Of a DNA stretch of 56,277 bases, positions 46,112 through 55,865 are shown in pieces; the first letter of the stretch is position 1; each line of letters opens with the position of its first letter. The DNA is from Opitutia bacterium. GTDB taxonomy: Bacteria; Verrucomicrobiota; Verrucomicrobiia; Opitutales; Opitutaceae. The notes beneath the pieces are model-generated. The model was not told where the DNA came from. It worked only from the letters and a program-made list of their open reading frames with translations, and searched no databases. The DNA lies in NCBI GenBank assembly GCA_947474365.1, contig CANJIU010000059.1, positions 1 to 56,277 of the forward strand, in the 5' to 3' direction. The position numbers and the translations under genes are program-made.

Positions 46112-47477
46112 AGTAGACCAACGCGCGAAAGTTCTTAACGCGATGAAACGTGATTAGGTTTCCATTATGTGCGGAATGCGCCCGCTCGTCGCCGCTGCGC
46201 GATAGGATCACCAGATCATCGCCGTCGAAGTCCATCGAGGCGTAATGCCGGGAGCCGCGATTTCCAGGACCGATCACGACGAGGCCGGCGAAACACCAAT
46301 CGACCATGTTTTTCGAGAAGTGTAGGATCATCCGCGTCCGTTCGTTGTTGGGCAAAGAATGACGATCCTTCGGCAATGCCTCGGGGCGCGTCATCGAGTC
46401 GGTGGCCTGCGTGCCCAGGAGCCAATAGAGCTTCGTCTGCTCGTCGTAGAGGACATGGAAGCGCATTTGCCCGCCCGGAAACGGGAGGAATAGCTGCTTC
46501 TTTCCCGACGGCGCATGCACGAGCCCGGTCGTCATGGTCCCGTCGTCGTTCTCGACGACTTGGGCGATGGCGGCAAAACCCGTGCCTCCGGTGTGCGCCC
46601 GCATGAACAAATGAAAGGTCCGCTGCCGGGGATCGAACCACAGGTGATTGGGATCCGTGATTTGGACGACATTGGTCTCCAGCCAGCCCATCGGATGCAT
46701 CGGCCGCCCCCCGACTTGGTTTACCTCCGGAAACTTCTGGGAAAAGAAGGGCACGCCGAAAAAATCGATCCCGAGATCGTTCTGGCGGTAGCCCGGAATG
46801 AGATCGGCAAACGCCAGTTCGGAGGCATAGGTCCAACTCGAGGGCAGGGTCAGGTCATCCTGCTCGCGCGCCCGCATCAGGACCGGGGCAAGATAGCCGG
46901 TCGCCCACCCCGACTTGTCATCTTCATTAATGAGCCGCTCCATCACCAGGTAGACATTCCCTTTCGCATGCCAGACGTTGCAGGCGGCGGCGTACCACTT
47001 CGCTTTTTTCGTCCCAAGGTCCGCGGGGGCAGACCAGTGCTCGCCACGGTCGTCCGATCTCATGATTTTCAGGTCCTTGCTGTGCCCAAGATAGTAGATC
47101 GCTTTTCCGGCCTGAAAAAGGCGCGCTTGGTTGATATCGGGCGTCGCACGCGGCGTCCAAGTCAGGCCGCCGTCATCAGAGGTGCTGATGCGTGCCAACC
47201 AATGGCCCTGCCGGCGGCTCGTGGTTCCATCACGTGAGCTCGCGGCGACGAGGCGGCCCCCATCCAGACGCAGGATGGAGGGCTGGCTCAGGCGCGACGG
47301 CGTGCTAGGCGCCTCGTCGACCGCCACGTGATCCGGCGCCAGCGCGCGGATCGGTCCGGGCACCGGAGCTGGCGAGGCGGCGGCGGCGAACGACCAAGGA
47401 GGAGGGCACAACAAAAACGCGCCTCCCAATGCGAGCGGTAGCAAGATGCGCGGGCTGTTAAGGAATCTGATGTTCAT
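46110..47477 (-). CDS. Sialidase-like secreted protein (paralogue 1)
   Basis: The product is 455 aa with a signal peptide (MNIRFLNSPRILLPLALGGA, cleavage near SFAAAAS). It contains perfect Asp boxes (SDDGGLTW and SDDRGEHW), as in exo-alpha-sialidase/BNR propellers. It is highly similar over its whole length to the protein at 49132-50502. It is the last gene of the minus-strand operon headed by a sigma/FecR/TonB set. It probably acts on or binds the glycan in the periplasm or at the surface; sialidase activity is not assured because the Arg triad was not mapped. Confidence 0.85.
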   Translation of the reverse strand: MNIRFLNSPRILLPLALGGAFLLCPPPWSFAAAASPAPVPGPIRALAPDHVAVDEAPSTPSRLSQPSILRLDGGRLVAASSRDGTTSRRQGHWLARISTSDDGGLTWTPRATPDINQARLFQAGKAIYYLGHSKDLKIMRSDDRGEHWSAPADLGTKKAKWYAAACNVWHAKGNVYLVMERLINEDDKSGWATGYLAPVLMRAREQDDLTLPSSWTYASELAFADLIPGYRQNDLGIDFFGVPFFSQKFPEVNQVGGRPMHPMGWLETNVVQITDPNHLWFDPRQRTFHLFMRAHTGGTGFAAIAQVVENDDGTMTTGLVHAPSGKKQLFLPFPGGQMRFHVLYDEQTKLYWLLGTQATDSMTRPEALPKDRHSLPNNERTRMILHFSKNMVDWCFAGLVVIGPGNRGSRHYASMDFDGDDLVILSRSGDERAHSAHNGNLITFHRVKNFRALVY

Positions 47478-47562
47478 TGGTGGAAGGATTTACAAAGGTT
47501 GACCGTGTCGATTCAAACGGTCCCGCCCGGGCTTGTGGTCAGCCGGCCGCGGCGTGCCCGGA

Positions 47563-49077
47563 TCAGTGGCCGGTGGCTTGGTCGGCTCCAATGTTGGAGC
47601 GGGAACCGACGAAGGTGCCCCAGTAATCGCGCAAACGCGGGGCAGTGATGGAAGCACCCGCGCCAAGCAGCGGCGAGTCGGCGCGCAACCAATACGCCCT
47701 CTGGCCCGCGGCAAATCCGTCGGCCTTCAACTCGACGCCCACGCCACCGGCGCCGGGTTGCGAGAGCCGCGGGTCGCCGAGGATGTCCGTGCTTCCAACC
47801 GGCGGCCCGTTTTGCGCCACGATCGTGGCGGGAAAATAGCAGTTGTGGTCGAACACCGCCCCCGGGCCGAAAGGCTGGGTGTTGAATTGCCGCGTCCCGC
47901 CCTCAAGCAGAATGATGTTGTTGCGGAAGGTAATCGCCGAGCACGTATTGAAAACAGTGTCGAGCGGTGTCCGGCTATAAAAGACGTTATTATAAACTTG
48001 GTTCGTCGCACTGCCCTTGCCGGCGTTTTGGGCGATGAGCCGATGGCCGCCCCGCATCGGCGACGAACCTATGGCGTCATTCTCGCTTATATTGTAACGC
48101 ACGATGATGTTCCGCGCCGAAGCCATAAAGAGCATGAAGCCCCGGGCGTTGTCGTGCGTATAGTTGTACTGGAACACGTCTCCGTCGGTTTCGCTGTCGG
48201 CGTCAAACGCCTGCCCATCCGCCGTGCCACCGCCCTTGAGGCCCGACACCTCATTGTATTCAACGATCGTCTGGTGGCTGTCGTAGGTCCATATGCCGGC
48301 AAAATTGCCGCCATCGCTCATGCAGACGTTGCGGACGACATTGCGGGCAATATGCGAGCCCGACCCGGAGCCATGGATCACGATTCCGTCGCCAGAGACG
48401 TTTTCGATCAAGTTATCGGTGAACACCACGTCCTTGACTGCCCGCGTGCTCGAGGTGCGAAGGCCTTCGACCCCGACATCGTGGATGTGGCAGCGGACGA
48501 CGCGCACATCGCTGATGTCGCCCCGGAAGATGATGCCGCCAGTTGACTTGCCCGCATTGTAGTTCGCTTTCGTGACCGCCGGACTATTCACGTCGCGCAC
48601 GACGCAGCGTTCGATATAGATGTGTTGCTGCAGAGTCTTGCCGCGGCTGCGGATTGAAATGCCCGTCAGCCCATTTTGGCCTCCGGCGGGCTGTTGATTG
48701 GTGAATTCAAGCTGCCTGACCTCCCAATACGATTGGTCGACCAGCGCGAGAGCGGCGGAGCCCGGTGTACCGGGTCCCTGAATCACCGCCGGTTTGTCGC
48801 CGCCATACACTCCGATAGAAATGGGGCGACCGGGAGCACCCGAACCTCGCGGCGCCAACTGCCCATCCCAGACCCCGCCGGAGCGGAAGTGGATCGAATC
48901 TCCGGGAGCAAAGACGGCGGCATTGACCGGCCCGAGCGAACGCCATGCCGCGGCTTCGCTCGTCCCGCTATTGGCATCGTTGCCGCTGGCCGCGTCGACA
49001 AAGTAGGTCGCCGCGCCTGCAGAGGCGGTGAGAAGTACGAGGGCAAAGAGAGTTTGGAGTATCATTATCAAAACCAT
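47563..49077 (-). CDS. Right-handed parallel beta-helix protein, putative polysaccharide lyase-like
   Basis: The product is 504 aa from the ATG at 49077 (49065 also possible), with a signal peptide ending near TASAGAATYFV. The sequence YFVDAASGNDANSGTSEAAAW is the usual entry into pectate-lyase-like beta-helices, and the middle is built of short Asn-rich coils (IYIERCVVRDVNSP, VVRCHIHDVGVEGL, VVFTDNLIENVSGDG, IIVRYNISENDA). It is secreted and should bind or cleave a polysaccharide (PL or GH28/PL9-like fold). No catalytic residues can be fixed. It sits between the two sialidase-like paralogues in one operon. Confidence 0.85.
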   Translation of the reverse strand: MVLIMILQTLFALVLLTASAGAATYFVDAASGNDANSGTSEAAAWRSLGPVNAAVFAPGDSIHFRSGGVWDGQLAPRGSGAPGRPISIGVYGGDKPAVIQGPGTPGSAALALVDQSYWEVRQLEFTNQQPAGGQNGLTGISIRSRGKTLQQHIYIERCVVRDVNSPAVTKANYNAGKSTGGIIFRGDISDVRVVRCHIHDVGVEGLRTSSTRAVKDVVFTDNLIENVSGDGIVIHGSGSGSHIARNVVRNVCMSDGGNFAGIWTYDSHQTIVEYNEVSGLKGGGTADGQAFDADSETDGDVFQYNYTHDNARGFMLFMASARNIIVRYNISENDAIGSSPMRGGHRLIAQNAGKGSATNQVYNNVFYSRTPLDTVFNTCSAITFRNNIILLEGGTRQFNTQPFGPGAVFDHNCYFPATIVAQNGPPVGSTDILGDPRLSQPGAGGVGVELKADGFAAGQRAYWLRADSPLLGAGASITAPRLRDYWGTFVGSRSNIGADQATGH

Positions 49078-49131
49078 TACGGAACGAGATGCGCGGAGCA
49101 CCGCCACAATTTCTTCAGGCGGATGAGCGCC

Positions 49132-50502
49132 TCAGTAAGGGAGGCTGCGGAAATTGCGCACGCGATGAAACGTAATTAGGTTTCCATTATGCGGGGATTG
49201 CGCCCGCTCGTCGCCGCTGCGCGAGAGGATCACCAGGTCGTCGCCGTCGATGTCCATCGACGCATAGTGTCGCGAATGGCGATTGCCCGGGCCGATCGCG
49301 ACGACACCGGCAAAGCACCAATCGACCATGTTTTTCGAAAAGTGCAGGACGAGCCGGTTTCGTTCGTTGTTGGGCAACTGATGGCGATCCTTCGGCAGTG
49401 CCTCGGGGCGCGTCATCGAGTCGGTGGACTGCGTGCCGAGGAGCCAATAGAGCTTCATCTGCTCATCGTAGAGGACATGGAAGCGCATCTGCCCGCCCGG
49501 GAAGGGCAAAAACAGTTGCGTCTTTCCCGACGGCGCATGCACGAGCCCGGTCGTCATGGTCCCGTCTTCGTTCTCGACGACCTGGGCGATGGCGGCAAAC
49601 CCGGTGCCTCCGGTGTGCGCCCGCGCGAAGAGATGAAACGTTCGTTGCTTGGGATCGAACCAGAGATGGTTGGGATCCGTGATTTGCACCACGTTGCTCT
49701 CGAGCCAGCCCATGGGATGCATTGGCCGCCCCCCGACTTGGTTTGCCCCAGGGAACTTCTGGGCAAAGAAGGGCACGCCGAAAAAGTCGAGCGCGAGATC
49801 GTTCTGGCGGTAACCGGGAATCAGATCCGCAAACGCCAGTTCCGAGGCATAGGTCCAACTTGAGGGCAGGGTCAGGTCATCCTGCTCGCGCGCCCGCATC
49901 AGGACCGGGGCCAGGTTGCCGATCGTCCATCCCGACTTGTTGTCCTCATAAATCCGCCGCTCCATCACCAGGTAGACGTTTCCTTTGGCGTGCCAGACGT
50001 TGCAAGCGGTCGCATACCATTGAGCTCTTTTCGTCCTAAGATCCGCGGGCGCAGACCAATGCTCGCCCCGGTCATCCGACCTCATGATCTTGAGGTCATT
50101 GTCGTGCCCAAGATAATACAGCACTTTGCCGCATTGAAAGAGGCGCGCTTGGAAGATCTGTGGCTTCGCGCGGATCGTCCAGGTCAGTCCACCGTCATCC
50201 GACGTGGCGATCCGCGTCCCCTCGTCCCGGTTGTTCCGATCCCGCGTGTTTCCGCCGCGTTCGCTCGCCGCGATCAGACGGCCGCCTTCGAGGCGGAGGA
50301 TCGAAGGCGTGTTGAGCGGATTGGGCGTTCCCGGCGATTGCTCGAGAACGACATGATCCTGCGCCAGTGGGCGGATCGCTCCGTGCGCCGAAGCTGGTGA
50401 AGCTTCGGCGGCGAGCGACCACGGGGCGAGGCACAGCCATAGCGCGCATCGGTTTGCGAACGACAGTAAGAGGCGCGGGCGGGTAAGAAACATGAAGTTC
50501 AT
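49132..50502 (-). CDS. Sialidase-like secreted protein (paralogue 2)
   Basis: The product is 456 aa from the ATG at 50502 (upstream residues are rejected as noise), with a signal peptide (cleavage near WSLAAEAS). Asp boxes SDDGGLTW and SDDRGEHW are present, and long blocks are identical to the paralogue at 46110 (VLMRAREQDDLTLPSSW, RPMHPMGWLE). The differences concentrate in the first third (DGTTSRRQG versus GGNTRDRNNRDEG). The receptor gene lies 128 bp upstream and the beta-helix gene 54 bp downstream. Duplicate copies around the beta-helix gene suggest tandem duplication of an ancestral unit. Confidence 0.85.
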   Translation of the reverse strand: MNFMFLTRPRLLLSFANRCALWLCLAPWSLAAEASPASAHGAIRPLAQDHVVLEQSPGTPNPLNTPSILRLEGGRLIAASERGGNTRDRNNRDEGTRIATSDDGGLTWTIRAKPQIFQARLFQCGKVLYYLGHDNDLKIMRSDDRGEHWSAPADLRTKRAQWYATACNVWHAKGNVYLVMERRIYEDNKSGWTIGNLAPVLMRAREQDDLTLPSSWTYASELAFADLIPGYRQNDLALDFFGVPFFAQKFPGANQVGGRPMHPMGWLESNVVQITDPNHLWFDPKQRTFHLFARAHTGGTGFAAIAQVVENEDGTMTTGLVHAPSGKTQLFLPFPGGQMRFHVLYDEQMKLYWLLGTQSTDSMTRPEALPKDRHQLPNNERNRLVLHFSKNMVDWCFAGVVAIGPGNRHSRHYASMDIDGDDLVILSRSGDERAQSPHNGNLITFHRVRNFRSLPY

Positions 50503-50629
50503 TGGAGAAGAATCTTCAAAACGTGACCGCGTTGGTCCAAACATACATCCGCGGTTGTCCGCCCATCGCACCCTTCCGAATCCAACCCAAAGCTTCCGTG
50601 ATGACGGCGATGTGGGTTTCTGGTCGCAC

Positions 50630-53600
50630 TCAGAATGAACCCTTCACTCCGGCCATGGCGTTCGTGCCGTATTGAACCCATCGTGTGCCCCGGGCGTAGG
50701 CCGGGGTCGACGCGCCGTAAGCGTCAAACCGCCACGGGACATCGGTGAGATTCCGTAGGTTGGCGAACAGGGCGAACCGCCGCGTGAGTCTGAACTCAAA
50801 ATTGACGTCTAGCGAGGTCCGGGGGGCGCGGTGGTTGCGCGTATCAGGCTCCACGTTGGCCCCGGTAATACCCGCGATGAGACCCTGCGGCGTGCGCCCG
50901 AGGTGATTCCAGTTCGCCCGGGCGGTCAGTCGGGCTGTGCTATAGGTGAAGCCATAGTTCATCGTGAGCGGCAGGAAGCCCGACAATGTGCTCGCGGCGA
51001 CGCCATCAACCTGGAGGGTCGTGGCATTGAAGTTTACCAGCAAATTCCCCCATCGGTCGGGAAACCAGGGCAGCGTGTGGCGGTATTCGTACTCCACGCC
51101 AGTCACGCGGGCCGAGCCCACATTCTGCTTCGTTACAACGTCGTAGTTGGAAAACGATTCGTCGAAGCCCCACTCTGCGAGCTGGGCGGGGGTCACGGGC
51201 AGCCGGACCGAGGCAAAAAAATCGCTGATATCCTTCCGAAAGAGTCCAATGGAGAGCATGCCGGGTTTTTCGAAATAGTATTCGAGCGCGACGTCGAAGC
51301 TGTTGGAATACCATGGCCGCAGGCCAAGGTTGGTGACGGTGAGGGTCGGAGTTGCGGCCGTGGACGTCGGGTCGGTGGCGGTGATCGAGGGAATGATGTC
51401 GGAGAGCTGGGGACGCGTGATTGTCCGGGCGAAACTGGCCCGGCCCATCAAGTGCTCGGAGAAAAGGTACGTGACGTTCGCGCTGGGGTAGAAATCGCCA
51501 TAGTCACTTTTCGCGTACGAACCGCGCGACGTGTATTGGAGCCGCGCGAGGGCGGCCGGGTCGGACGTCACCCTGACGGGCGTCCCGTTAGGCGCGCGGA
51601 TAATCCTTCCCGCGGCGTCCTTTTGATACGTCTTGGACAGGTCGTTCAAAACGCCCCAACCTTCGTTGAAAGTAGCTTCATACCGGACGCCGCCCACCAA
51701 CTTCAGCCGATTGCGCAGGAGCGAGAGATCAGCCCGGATGAATCCTGCCACGACGTTCTCGTTGAGCTTCTGCGAATTGCTGGCCTGGGACGAGATCGCC
51801 GTCGCCTCGTTAAGGGTCCAGTATTCAGGATGGTCGCGCAACAGGCCGTAGCCCTTCGCCGGGGCCGGCTTCTGCGGCTGACCCAAACCGAAGGGAAGCC
51901 TGACTTGCGACCACGAGTCCGCCACGAGGTCGTAACGCGAGGCGAGATCGTCCGCGGTGTTTGCCACCCGATCGGGCCCCACGAATGTATAAGTCAGCGT
52001 CCGCCCTTCCGCGTCGCGGGAGAGCCGGCGCCATTCCGCGCCCACTTTGATCCGCAATGAATTCTCTCCCGAGTAGTCACGGGCCGCGCTGATCCGGGCA
52101 CTGGCGGTCGCGTTTCGCGTCAGCCCGGGCGGCACGACCGTCGCGCTCGTGAGGCGGTAGTTGCCGAGCGGCTCCCACCCGAACGTAGCGTTGGCCGAGG
52201 TTCTCGTCGTAATCGATCGCGGAATGGAATCCTGGATCCCCTGCAAACCGAGGGTTACGTTCGTGGCGGAGAGGTTGAGGGTCTTGAGCATACCAGCGCG
52301 CCAAACGAAGTCGCCCGACCAGCTTTCCGAGAACGAAACGGCTTCTTCGAAGGTCCAAACCGTGCCGGTTCGCCGGTGCTTAAGCTGCAGGTTATAGCTG
52401 TTGGCAATCCGGTCGAACATGCTCAAAGCATGGGTAATCGAGCCGGCGCCCAGCCCGCTTTGGACAAACGTGGGGTCGTAGCTCGCCACGTCGGCCCGGC
52501 TACCGATCACCCCAAAAGTCTGGAGATCCTGCGCGACCGGCGTCCGCTGCCAATTATATTGCACCGCCAAATTGAACACGTCGCGGGAGGTTGCGCGCCA
52601 ATCAACCGTGCCGCCCACTGAACGCCGGAACATCTGCCGCAGTCCGTATTGCATTCCGAATGACCGCAGGAATGGGCGATCAGTCGGCGCCAGCGATGTT
52701 CCGCTCTGCGTGGGGGACCAAGTCGACGACAACACGGTGTCAGGGGTGAACTGGCCCGAGCTGACAGCGCTCAAGGTAAACCCGAGGTTTCGGCTCAGGG
52801 GCTGTAGATAATCCAGGTCGAACCCCGGGAACATCTTGTGGCTGTCACCTTGGGGTCCCCCGGGCGTGCGACCCAGCGAGAGGGAATTGCCACTGTCCCA
52901 GCGGCTGCGATTCGTGCTTAAGTTGGCGCGGTAATTGAAGACCGCACGCGAGCGCTCGAACGCATTGCGCGAAACGATATTGATGGTGCCGCCGATGGAG
53001 TCGGCCCGGGTATCGGGCGTAGGCGACTTGATGACTTCAACCCGGGCGGCGTTGTTGAGGGAAACCTGGCTGAACTCAGTCTCCCGGCCACCCGTGCTGG
53101 TCGCCATCGGGGCTCCATCGAAGAGCACGGGGGTGCCGTAGGACGGCAACCCGCGGATCGAGACCGTCCGAGGGTCAGACCCAATATAACCGACGGCGAC
53201 TCCGGACATCAGTTTCAGGAGCTCGGCGGCGTTTCCTTCGGGCGAGTCGCCAAACTCATCCGCCGCGATCACATGCACGAGGTTGGAAGCCGTGCGGCGC
53301 TCGTTGAGGGCGATCGCACTGCCGGTGATTTCGCGTTTCGATTCGACGACGAATCGGTCGAGCACCACGGCATTCTCGGCCCCCGGGTTCTCTTTCTCCG
53401 TAAAACTGAGGCCGACATTGACCACAGCCGGAGCAGTCGCGGCAACAATGGTGCTGGCGGTCTGCGGGAAGAAGCCGGAGACAATAACGCGGACCTTGGC
53501 GGGGCCGACCGGAACGTGTTCGAACCGGAATTCCCCGAAGCTATTCGTCTGAACTTCCCGCTCGGTGCCCTCCAGCGAGACGCGGGCGTTGTTGAAATAG

Positions 53601-54157
53601 GCGCCGTTCGCCACGTTGTAGACGCGGCCTTCAATCGTGCCGACGGCAAGCGGGCTGCCGTCAGCTGCGCGGGCGCCGGGCGCGGGCAAGAGGACAAGCG
53701 CAAGCCAGCCACTGACGATGGCAAGGGGGGTTCGGCGTTTCATGTTGCTCGGGGATTTCTCGGAAGATTGGGGGGATTCGGGACTTGGTTCGGTAATCCG
53801 GGCCACGGTAGTCGCCGGTCGGGTAACCATGAGCGCTCCGGTCTTGGGATCTTCGACGATGACGAGTCCGGTCTTGGCGACCAGGCGCTCGAGGGCATCG
53901 CGGGGAGTGAGCATGCCTTCAACCGGGTTGGTCCTCACCCCAACCACGGGTTCCGCGGGAAACATGATCTCGCGCTGCGCCTGCACGGCGAATTGCTTGA
54001 GGGTATCGGCGGCATCGCCCGGGGGCAGGTGAAAGGCGCGCGCGCCAGCCTCGGCCGCGGACGCGGTCGAGCCCAGCGGCAGGAGAACGGCCAGCAGCAG
54101 TAGAATGACCCAGCGCGCGGGGTGGTTCAGCCGAGAGGCGGCACCATCGGAGGGCAT
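50630..54157 (-). CDS. STN-domain TonB-dependent receptor (signalling type) with internal signal-peptide-like segment
   Basis: The product is 1175 aa from the ATG at 54157. A first signal (PARWVILLLLAVLLPLGSTA) is followed by an STN secretin/TonB short domain (about residues 40-115: FHLPPGDAADTLKQFAVQAQ; EGMLTPRDALERLVAKTGL). Near residue 139 a second signal-like stretch begins (MKRRTPLAIVSGWLALVLLP then APGARAADG), then a carboxypeptidase-regulatory-like domain (VGTIEGRVYNVANGAYFNNA), plug (DSIGGTINIVSRNAFE) and a barrel ending MAGVKGSF. STN domains talk to FecR anti-sigma proteins, and FecR and sigma genes are directly upstream. The internal ATG at 53743 could be an alternative start of a plain receptor. 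Confidence 0.85.
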   Translation of the reverse strand: MPSDGAASRLNHPARWVILLLLAVLLPLGSTASAAEAGARAFHLPPGDAADTLKQFAVQAQREIMFPAEPVVGVRTNPVEGMLTPRDALERLVAKTGLVIVEDPKTGALMVTRPATTVARITEPSPESPQSSEKSPSNMKRRTPLAIVSGWLALVLLPAPGARAADGSPLAVGTIEGRVYNVANGAYFNNARVSLEGTEREVQTNSFGEFRFEHVPVGPAKVRVIVSGFFPQTASTIVAATAPAVVNVGLSFTEKENPGAENAVVLDRFVVESKREITGSAIALNERRTASNLVHVIAADEFGDSPEGNAAELLKLMSGVAVGYIGSDPRTVSIRGLPSYGTPVLFDGAPMATSTGGRETEFSQVSLNNAARVEVIKSPTPDTRADSIGGTINIVSRNAFERSRAVFNYRANLSTNRSRWDSGNSLSLGRTPGGPQGDSHKMFPGFDLDYLQPLSRNLGFTLSAVSSGQFTPDTVLSSTWSPTQSGTSLAPTDRPFLRSFGMQYGLRQMFRRSVGGTVDWRATSRDVFNLAVQYNWQRTPVAQDLQTFGVIGSRADVASYDPTFVQSGLGAGSITHALSMFDRIANSYNLQLKHRRTGTVWTFEEAVSFSESWSGDFVWRAGMLKTLNLSATNVTLGLQGIQDSIPRSITTRTSANATFGWEPLGNYRLTSATVVPPGLTRNATASARISAARDYSGENSLRIKVGAEWRRLSRDAEGRTLTYTFVGPDRVANTADDLASRYDLVADSWSQVRLPFGLGQPQKPAPAKGYGLLRDHPEYWTLNEATAISSQASNSQKLNENVVAGFIRADLSLLRNRLKLVGGVRYEATFNEGWGVLNDLSKTYQKDAAGRIIRAPNGTPVRVTSDPAALARLQYTSRGSYAKSDYGDFYPSANVTYLFSEHLMGRASFARTITRPQLSDIIPSITATDPTSTAATPTLTVTNLGLRPWYSNSFDVALEYYFEKPGMLSIGLFRKDISDFFASVRLPVTPAQLAEWGFDESFSNYDVVTKQNVGSARVTGVEYEYRHTLPWFPDRWGNLLVNFNATTLQVDGVAASTLSGFLPLTMNYGFTYSTARLTARANWNHLGRTPQGLIAGITGANVEPDTRNHRAPRTSLDVNFEFRLTRRFALFANLRNLTDVPWRFDAYGASTPAYARGTRWVQYGTNAMAGVKGSF

Positions 54158-54256
54158 GGTGAATCCGGGGTTGAGCTTGGAGCATGGCGAGGGGTGTCGC
54201 CATCCAAGATGCGGTCGCACGGGGTTTCCGTTAAAAGATTTTTACCGCGCGAAAGA

Positions 54257-55327
54257 TCAACGCGGGTTCGGCTGCGCCAACGCCCGCCGCAGCACGATCT
54301 CCGTGTCGGAGCGCCGTTCGGCCCGGGCGCCAAAGCCGGCTTCCAGCAGGCTGACGAATCCCTCGATGTTGTCGGAACGAAACGCCGCGCTGATGCGCAC
54401 GGACGCGAGTTCCACATCGGTGACGACCAACTGCACGACATTGCGGCGGTTGAACTCGGCGACGATTTCCCTGAGCGGAGTGGCATTGAAATCGAGCAGG
54501 CGCTGCTGCCAGACGAGCACACGCTCGATCTCGCCCCGCGTGAGCGTGTCGATTTGAGGTGGCGGCGGAGCCGCGCCGCGCAAAACAACGGCGCGCTGCC
54601 GAGCTTCCAGCACCGGCGGTGAGGCCGGCGCCGGGGCATCGGCAGTGTCCGGGGTGCCCGGGAGGGAGCCCAACTGCACCTGGCCCTCGGTCACCAGGAT
54701 CTCGACGGCCGCGGCATCGATGCGCACGTTGAACGCGGTGCCGACCGCCTGCACATCAACCCCGTCGGCCTGCACGATGAAGGGGCGCCCTGGATCTTTC
54801 GTTACCGCAAAATGCGCCTCCCCTCGTTCGAGGATCACTCGGCGTTCGCCGGGGCTGTAACGAGTGGTGAGACTTGCTCCGCGATTCAAATCGACCATGG
54901 TGCCGTCTTCGAGCACGCGGGAAGCGGAGGGCTCCGCCGGGATTGCGATGGCGGCCGCGGTCGGACGCCCGGCGGCAACGTTGCGGGCCGGCTGGCCCAG
55001 CCATAAGACCAGCGCGATGGCGGCGGCCGCAGCCAGGGGCAATGCCGCTAACCGCCAGACGCGCCGGGACCGGTTCGGCGGCGGGGCGAGCAAATCGGGG
55101 TTGGGGAGGTCGCCGTGCTCGGGGCGCCACTGGGCCAGCCGGTCGAGGCGGTTCCAGTGCCGGCGGTGCCGGGCGAGCTGCTCGCCATGCCGGGGATCCG
55201 CCGCCAGCCAGGATGAAAATTCGTCCTGCTCAGACCCCGTCAGGCCCCGATCGCACCGAAGCACCCACGCCGCGGCCGCCTGCGCGATCTGTTCAGTTTT
55301 CTCCGGACTGTGGCTTGAATCACTCAC
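54257..55327 (-). CDS. FecR-type anti-sigma/regulator protein
   Basis: The product is 356 aa from a GTG at 55327, overlapping the sigma stop (55320-55322) by 8 bp, which implies coupled translation. N-terminal about 90 residues match the FecR N-terminal (DUF4880) region (AAAAWVLRCDRGLTGSEQDEF). A single transmembrane helix (RVWRLAALPLAAAAAIALVL) is followed by a FecR periplasmic domain (ILERGEAHFAVTKDPGRPF, AVGTAFNVRI), and the C-terminus has an STN-like domain (RLLDFNATPLREIVAEFNRR). It should hold the sigma factor until the receptor signals. No obvious ribosome site precedes the GTG. Extension upstream of it is Arg-rich noise. Confidence 0.9.
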   Translation of the reverse strand: MSDSSHSPEKTEQIAQAAAAWVLRCDRGLTGSEQDEFSSWLAADPRHGEQLARHRRHWNRLDRLAQWRPEHGDLPNPDLLAPPPNRSRRVWRLAALPLAAAAAIALVLWLGQPARNVAAGRPTAAAIAIPAEPSASRVLEDGTMVDLNRGASLTTRYSPGERRVILERGEAHFAVTKDPGRPFIVQADGVDVQAVGTAFNVRIDAAAVEILVTEGQVQLGSLPGTPDTADAPAPASPPVLEARQRAVVLRGAAPPPPQIDTLTRGEIERVLVWQQRLLDFNATPLREIVAEFNRRNVVQLVVTDVELASVRISAAFRSDNIEGFVSLLEAGFGARAERRSDTEIVLRRALAQPNPR

Positions 55328-55865
55328 GGGGAGAGCGGGAGCCACGTTCAATCTGCTCGAAATACGCCGCCAGCTTGCGCAGCCCGATCGTGCCCTGCGC
55401 TTCGACCGTGTGCTCGGAGATGCCGAGTCGGGCCGCCACGTCCTTCTGCGACATGCCATAGATCTTCCGGAGCGTGAGAATCTGGCGGCATCGGGTGGGC
55501 AGGGATTGGATCGCTTGGGTCAAGAGTTGCAGCTCCTCCGCGTGCGCCACCGCACCCGATACGTCAGAGCCCTCATCCAAGATGCGCGAGCAGTCGCTTT
55601 CCGCTAAAGAGTCGGTGCGTTCGACCGCCCGGTGGCGGAGCTGCATCAGGGCCAGGTTGCGGGCAGTGGCGAAGAGAAAGGCCTTGGGTGAGGTTATCGG
55701 ACCGGTGGCCCGGGCGCGCAGCACTCGCACGTAGGCTTCCTGGACCAGATCATCGATGTCCGCGGCGGCGTGGAACTGGGCCTTCAGCCACGCCCGCAGC
55801 ATCGCCTCATGCGGCTGCAATTGTTCGGCGAACCAACGATAGTCTTCCGAGTCTGGCGGCGGCAT
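55320..55865 (-). CDS. ECF-type RNA polymerase sigma factor (FecI-like)
   Basis: The product is 181 aa from the ATG at 55865 (a TTG at 55916 is less likely). Region 2 (DIDDLVQEAYVRVLRA) and region 4 (LPTRCRQILTLRKIYGMSQKD and VAARLGISEHTVEAQ, a helix-turn-helix) are clear, with RNLALMQLRHRAVERT in between. It directs RNA polymerase to promoters of the genes it controls, probably the downstream receptor and the three secreted proteins. It is paired with FecR and the STN receptor in the classic cell-surface signalling order. Confidence 0.92.
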   Translation of the reverse strand: MPPPDSEDYRWFAEQLQPHEAMLRAWLKAQFHAAADIDDLVQEAYVRVLRARATGPITSPKAFLFATARNLALMQLRHRAVERTDSLAESDCSRILDEGSDVSGAVAHAEELQLLTQAIQSLPTRCRQILTLRKIYGMSQKDVAARLGISEHTVEAQGTIGLRKLAAYFEQIERGSRSPRE

